Positions 61,956-64,000 of a stretch of 64,000 bases of DNA are shown one piece after another (position 1 is the first letter of the stretch; every line of letters starts with the position of its first letter). The notes under the pieces were generated by a model. The model was not told where the DNA came from. It saw nothing but the letters and a program-made list of their open reading frames with translations, and made no database searches. A program made the translations under genes and the position numbers. This DNA is from Victivallis lenta. Lineage in GTDB: Bacteria > Verrucomicrobiota > Lentisphaeria > Victivallales > Victivallaceae. Location of the stretch: positions 1 through 64,000 of the forward strand of contig NZ_VUNS01000006.1 in NCBI RefSeq assembly GCF_009695545.1, in the 5' to 3' direction.

Positions 61956-62483
61956 TCAATCCGGGTCGCCGGATTTTTGCAGAAAATCCCCGACGGCCCG
62001 CCATGCCGCGAGCTTCTCCTCGAACCGCAGCGCCGCCGCCGCCGGGCTGGTCGAGGGGAGCTGCACGATGGTGAGGCGCGCTTCCGCAAACAGCTCCGGC
62101 GCGCTGCGTTTGAGCTGCGCGTGGGATTTGGTGCCGTTGCAGCCGATGAAGCCGATGCTTGGGTGCTCGGCGAGCAGCCGGGCGACCGGATTCGGCTCGA
62201 TGTCCCGGATATGGACGTCGAGGCTCCCCTTCCGCCGCCCGGCCCCGATCGTGTCCCAGAGCGCCACCCCGGCGGCCTTCAGGCATTCGAGCCGGTCGTC
62301 ATAGGGGAGGGACGGATCGAAATCAAGCAGCTTCCCCATGATCGGCCAGAAGGCGTTGTGTTTGTAGGCGTAATACTGCTGCTGCCGCAGCGACTCCTCC
62401 CCCGGCAGCGAGCCGAGGATCAGCACCCGCGGTTTCTCGCCGACCATCGGCGGGAACGACCGTTTGAGCTCTTCCGCATTCAT
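61956..62483 (-). CDS. DNA-deoxyinosine (hypoxanthine) glycosylase family protein
   Basis: 175 aa. Uracil-DNA-glycosylase superfamily, hypoxanthine branch: RVLILGSLPGEESLRQQQYY, AYKHNAFWPIMGKLLDF, ALWDTIGAGRRKGSLD, IGFIGCNGTKSH and VQLPSTSPAA, the closing motif near the C-terminus. Removes deaminated bases from DNA to start base-excision repair. AAGGAG precedes the ATG. Heads the operon with recC, recB and recD. Confidence 0.88.
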   Translation of the reverse strand: MNAEELKRSFPPMVGEKPRVLILGSLPGEESLRQQQYYAYKHNAFWPIMGKLLDFDPSLPYDDRLECLKAAGVALWDTIGAGRRKGSLDVHIRDIEPNPVARLLAEHPSIGFIGCNGTKSHAQLKRSAPELFAEARLTIVQLPSTSPAAAALRFEEKLAAWRAVGDFLQKSGDPD

Positions 62484-62578
62484 CGGAGCAGCTCCTTCGG
62501 CCGGGCGGCCGGTTGAGCGGTTCCGGCTTTTCCGCCGGGCTGCGGGGCGCGGACGAACTGTCTGGCGAAGGCGAACAT
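62480..62578 (-). CDS. Possible 32-residue leader ORF before the repair operon
   Basis: ATG at 62578 with GGGAG about 8 bases upstream; ends in a TGA that overlaps the glycosylase start (ATGA). Translation begins MFAFARQFVRAPQPGGKAG and ends RPKELLR. The arrangement is that of translational coupling, but the peptide is Pro/Ala-rich and resembles nothing known, so it may be chance. Confidence 0.35.
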   Translation of the reverse strand: MFAFARQFVRAPQPGGKAGTAQPAARPKELLR

Positions 62579-62619
62579 CACAATTCTCCCGGATTCCGTT
62601 TGGATTTCTTTCTGTATTT

Positions 62620-62648
62620 AACATACATCGAACCGGATTTTTATGCAA
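62620..62648 (-). promoter_or_regulatory. Promoter of the glycosylase-recCBD operon
   Basis: Minus strand: TTGCAT (62648-62643), 17 bases, TATGTT (62625-62620). Back to back with the plus-strand promoter starting 9 bases away at 62657. Confidence 0.5.
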
Positions 62649-62656
62649 ATCCACAC

Positions 62657-62684
62657 TTGTATCGCCGCGAGATCCGGTTATATT
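62657..62684 (+). promoter_or_regulatory. Promoter of the polytopic membrane protein gene
   Basis: TTGTAT (62657-62662), 16-base spacer, TATATT (62679-62684), about 45 bases before the ATG at 62729. Confidence 0.5.
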
Positions 62685-62728
62685 GCGGATGGGGCGTTTT
62701 TGCAAAAACACGATGAAAGGGGGACGGT

Positions 62729-63499
62729 ATGGCTGCGTTTCTTCTGCGTTCACCGGGAGTCCTGACCGGCGGCGTGCTGTTCGGTGCGTTTGCCGCCGCC
62801 GCGATCGCGCCGCAGACCCGGCTCTTTTCCGGCGGTGCGTTTGCCGGGAAGTTCGGAGAACCGCTCTCCTTTGTGCCGGCGGGCGGGGCGGCGGGCCTGG
62901 CGGCCGCGCTGCTTCTCCGGACGGGGAAGGGAAGACGTTTTCCGCTTTCCTGGCTGGCGGCAGCCGTGTTTCCGGCCGTGACCGGCGGATGGTTCCTCGG
63001 CGGTCTGGCCGGATGGAGCCTGGTTTTCTGGAATCCGGGCCTTCTGTCTTTCGATTACCGTTCCAGTGAAGCCGTCTATGCCGGATGGGTGGCCGGGAGT
63101 CTTGCCGGTCAGCTTTGCGGCTGGGCTTTCGCCGTGTTCGGCACTCTCCTTTCGCCGGAGCCGGAGCCGGGACGTTCGTTCCTGTCGCTGGCGTTCCCGG
63201 CCCGGAGCTTCTGGACCGATCTGGCATGGGCGGCGGTTATCGGAGAAGGGCTCCTGCTGCTGACTTGTTTTCTGAGTCCCTGCTCTTCCGGGGCGCTCTG
63301 GCGTTTTCCGCACTGGCTTGTCGCCGGGCTCGGCATTCTGGCCGGTGTCTGGATATCAGCCGGCTGGATTGCCGCTTTGGTGTTTGCCTGGTTCGGGGTG
63401 ACACGCGGCGAGGATGAGAAGCGATGCGGGCAAGTCAGGACTGTCGCGCTCATCCTGGGGATCGTTCTGATTCCGGGGGGGCTTCTGCCCGCCTTCTGA
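62729..63499 (+). CDS. Polytopic membrane protein of unknown function
   Basis: 256 aa with six or so predicted membrane helices (VLTGGVLFGAFAAAAIA, WLAAAVFPAVTGGWFLGGLA, GWVAGSLAGQLCGWAFAVFG, LAWAAVIGEGLLLLTCFL, WLVAGLGILAGVWISAGWIA, TVALILGIVLIPGGLLPAF). AAGGGGG sets the start. No family recognised; no conserved charged residues inside helices stand out. Confidence 0.7.
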   Translation: MAAFLLRSPGVLTGGVLFGAFAAAAIAPQTRLFSGGAFAGKFGEPLSFVPAGGAAGLAAALLLRTGKGRRFPLSWLAAAVFPAVTGGWFLGGLAGWSLVFWNPGLLSFDYRSSEAVYAGWVAGSLAGQLCGWAFAVFGTLLSPEPEPGRSFLSLAFPARSFWTDLAWAAVIGEGLLLLTCFLSPCSSGALWRFPHWLVAGLGILAGVWISAGWIAALVFAWFGVTRGEDEKRCGQVRTVALILGIVLIPGGLLPAF

Positions 63500-63524
63500 A
63501 TATCCGGAATCTCGGGAGGCTGCC

Positions 63525-63791
63525 GTGAAGGATACCGGAATTCGTCTTATCGGCGGAGCCGCCTTGTTCGGAGCGGCGCTCGGGCAGGCGGCGGTCGGCG
63601 CGAATGTTTTGCCCGGGACATTGCCGGAAACCGGCTGGCCGTTGCTCCGCTTTGGTTTTTCCGGTTGTCGTCCTGCGCTTGTCTGCGTTTCTCCCGCTGT
63701 TGCTGCGTTAACCCCGATACGGCTCATTCAAGAGGTCGCGGCCAGGGTTAATGGCGCAGGCGGCGGAAGACGGCGGGGGCGCTGTGCATGA
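63525..63791 (+). CDS. Small hydrophobic ORF, possibly the remnant of a membrane protein
   Basis: 88 aa from a GTG 6 bases after GGGAGG. The first 50 residues look like a real protein with one membrane helix (LIGGAALFGAALGQAAVGAN); the last 30 become arginine/glycine-rich and run 44 bases into the 3' end of the convergent AraC gene, suggesting that the true reading frame was lost by frameshift. Confidence 0.4.
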   Translation: MKDTGIRLIGGAALFGAALGQAAVGANVLPGTLPETGWPLLRFGFSGCRPALVCVSPAVAALTPIRLIQEVAARVNGAGGGRRRGRCA

Positions 63792-64000
63792 GGCGGGAAA
63801 AGACCCGGGAGAAGTGGTAACGGTCGGCAAAGCCGCAGAGTTCCGCGATCTCCTCGATCGAGCGGTTGCTGTAATGCAGCAGCCGGCAGGCGCGTTCGAT
63901 GCGGAGCCGCCGGGAAAACTGCTGCGGGGATTCGCCGCACTCGTGGCGGAACAGCCGGACGAAACTCTCGCGGTTCAGCCCGGCGATTCGGGCGAGTTCG
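63748..64000 (-). CDS. AraC-family regulator, C-terminal part (cut by window end)
   Basis: The last 83 residues are visible, reading from the window edge: ELARIAGLNRESFVRLFRHE, then CGESPQQFSRRLRIERACRL, then IEEIAELCGFADRYHFSRVF and a stop at 63748-63750. These are both helix-turn-helix units of an AraC-type DNA-binding domain. The start and the sensor domain lie beyond the window. Confidence 0.88.
   Translation of the reverse strand, partial: ELARIAGLNRESFVRLFRHECGESPQQFSRRLRIERACRLLHYSNRSIEEIAELCGFADRYHFSRVFSRLMHSAPAVFRRLRH

Overview
The window looks like a chromosomal segment of a GC-rich, Gram-negative-type bacterium of the PVC superphylum, most plausibly a Lentisphaerota (Victivallis-like) organism. 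This placement rests on content, not on a database search. A pseudopilin with the [17 protein letters not shown] leader lies beside a secreted GH5 hydrolase and a GntR regulator, as is common in Lentisphaerota, Verrucomicrobiota and Planctomycetota. There are a GH63/trehalase-like enzyme, a CE15-type esterase, a MurE carrying the meso-diaminopimelate DNPR motif, and many Shine-Dalgarno-led genes coupled by 4-base overlaps.

Layout. 1-4191: a terminator-like hairpin, then the operon hisI, a MurB-Ddl fusion with a membrane tail, and a secreted thioredoxin-fold/helical-repeat protein. 4201-6801: an AraC regulator divergent from a glycoside hydrolase, with a 12-base direct repeat between them. 6802-7741: a strong promoter and a long structured leader. 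7742-34370: a polysaccharide locus of about 27 kb, all on the plus strand. It opens with a NusG/RfaH/UpxY-type antiterminator. It encodes the complete WbpA-B-E-D-I route to UDP-2,3-diacetamido-2,3-dideoxy-mannuronate, a WbpG-type amidotransferase, Gmd and Fcl for GDP-L-fucose, a heptose-phosphate kinase, Wzx, a Wzy candidate, two hexapeptide acyltransferases and about nine glycosyltransferases. One of these is split by an apparent frameshift. The locus ends in a decayed WecA-like initiating transferase.

34367-36064 is a promoter with two exported or membrane proteins of unknown role. 36304-36915 is an AT-richer gene made of homing-endonuclease-associated helical repeats. 36916-37573 has no gene but holds a 40-base direct repeat and a GC-rich perfect palindrome. 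On the minus strand, 37574-40859 is a GntR-pseudopilin-GH5 operon. 41111-44731, also minus, is a three-gene cassette: a MotA/TolQ/ExbB-like channel with a coiled-coil tail, an ExbD/MotB-like single-pass protein lacking the usual membrane aspartate, and a large secreted helical protein. It has a near-consensus promoter and is followed by a perfect 30-bp inverted repeat. This cassette is the best candidate here for an undescribed system.

44957-53178 returns to housekeeping: gluQ, a zinc-ribbon protein, a membrane-anchored protein, a BamE-like lipoprotein, murF, murE, a stand-alone Lrp/AsnC RAM domain, a BtuF-like lipoprotein and a CE15 esterase. 53296-62483 (minus) is a DNA repair operon: a deoxyinosine/uracil-type glycosylase followed by RecC, RecB and RecD. 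The right edge holds a polytopic membrane protein, a small ORF and the C-terminus of a second AraC regulator cut by the window end.

How the genes fit together. The central operon would make nucleotide-activated acidic, fucosyl and possibly heptosyl sugars, assemble them on a lipid carrier, flip them with Wzx and polymerise them. The antiterminator would let RNA polymerase cross its leader and its great length. No tRNA, rRNA, CRISPR array or intact transposase was seen.
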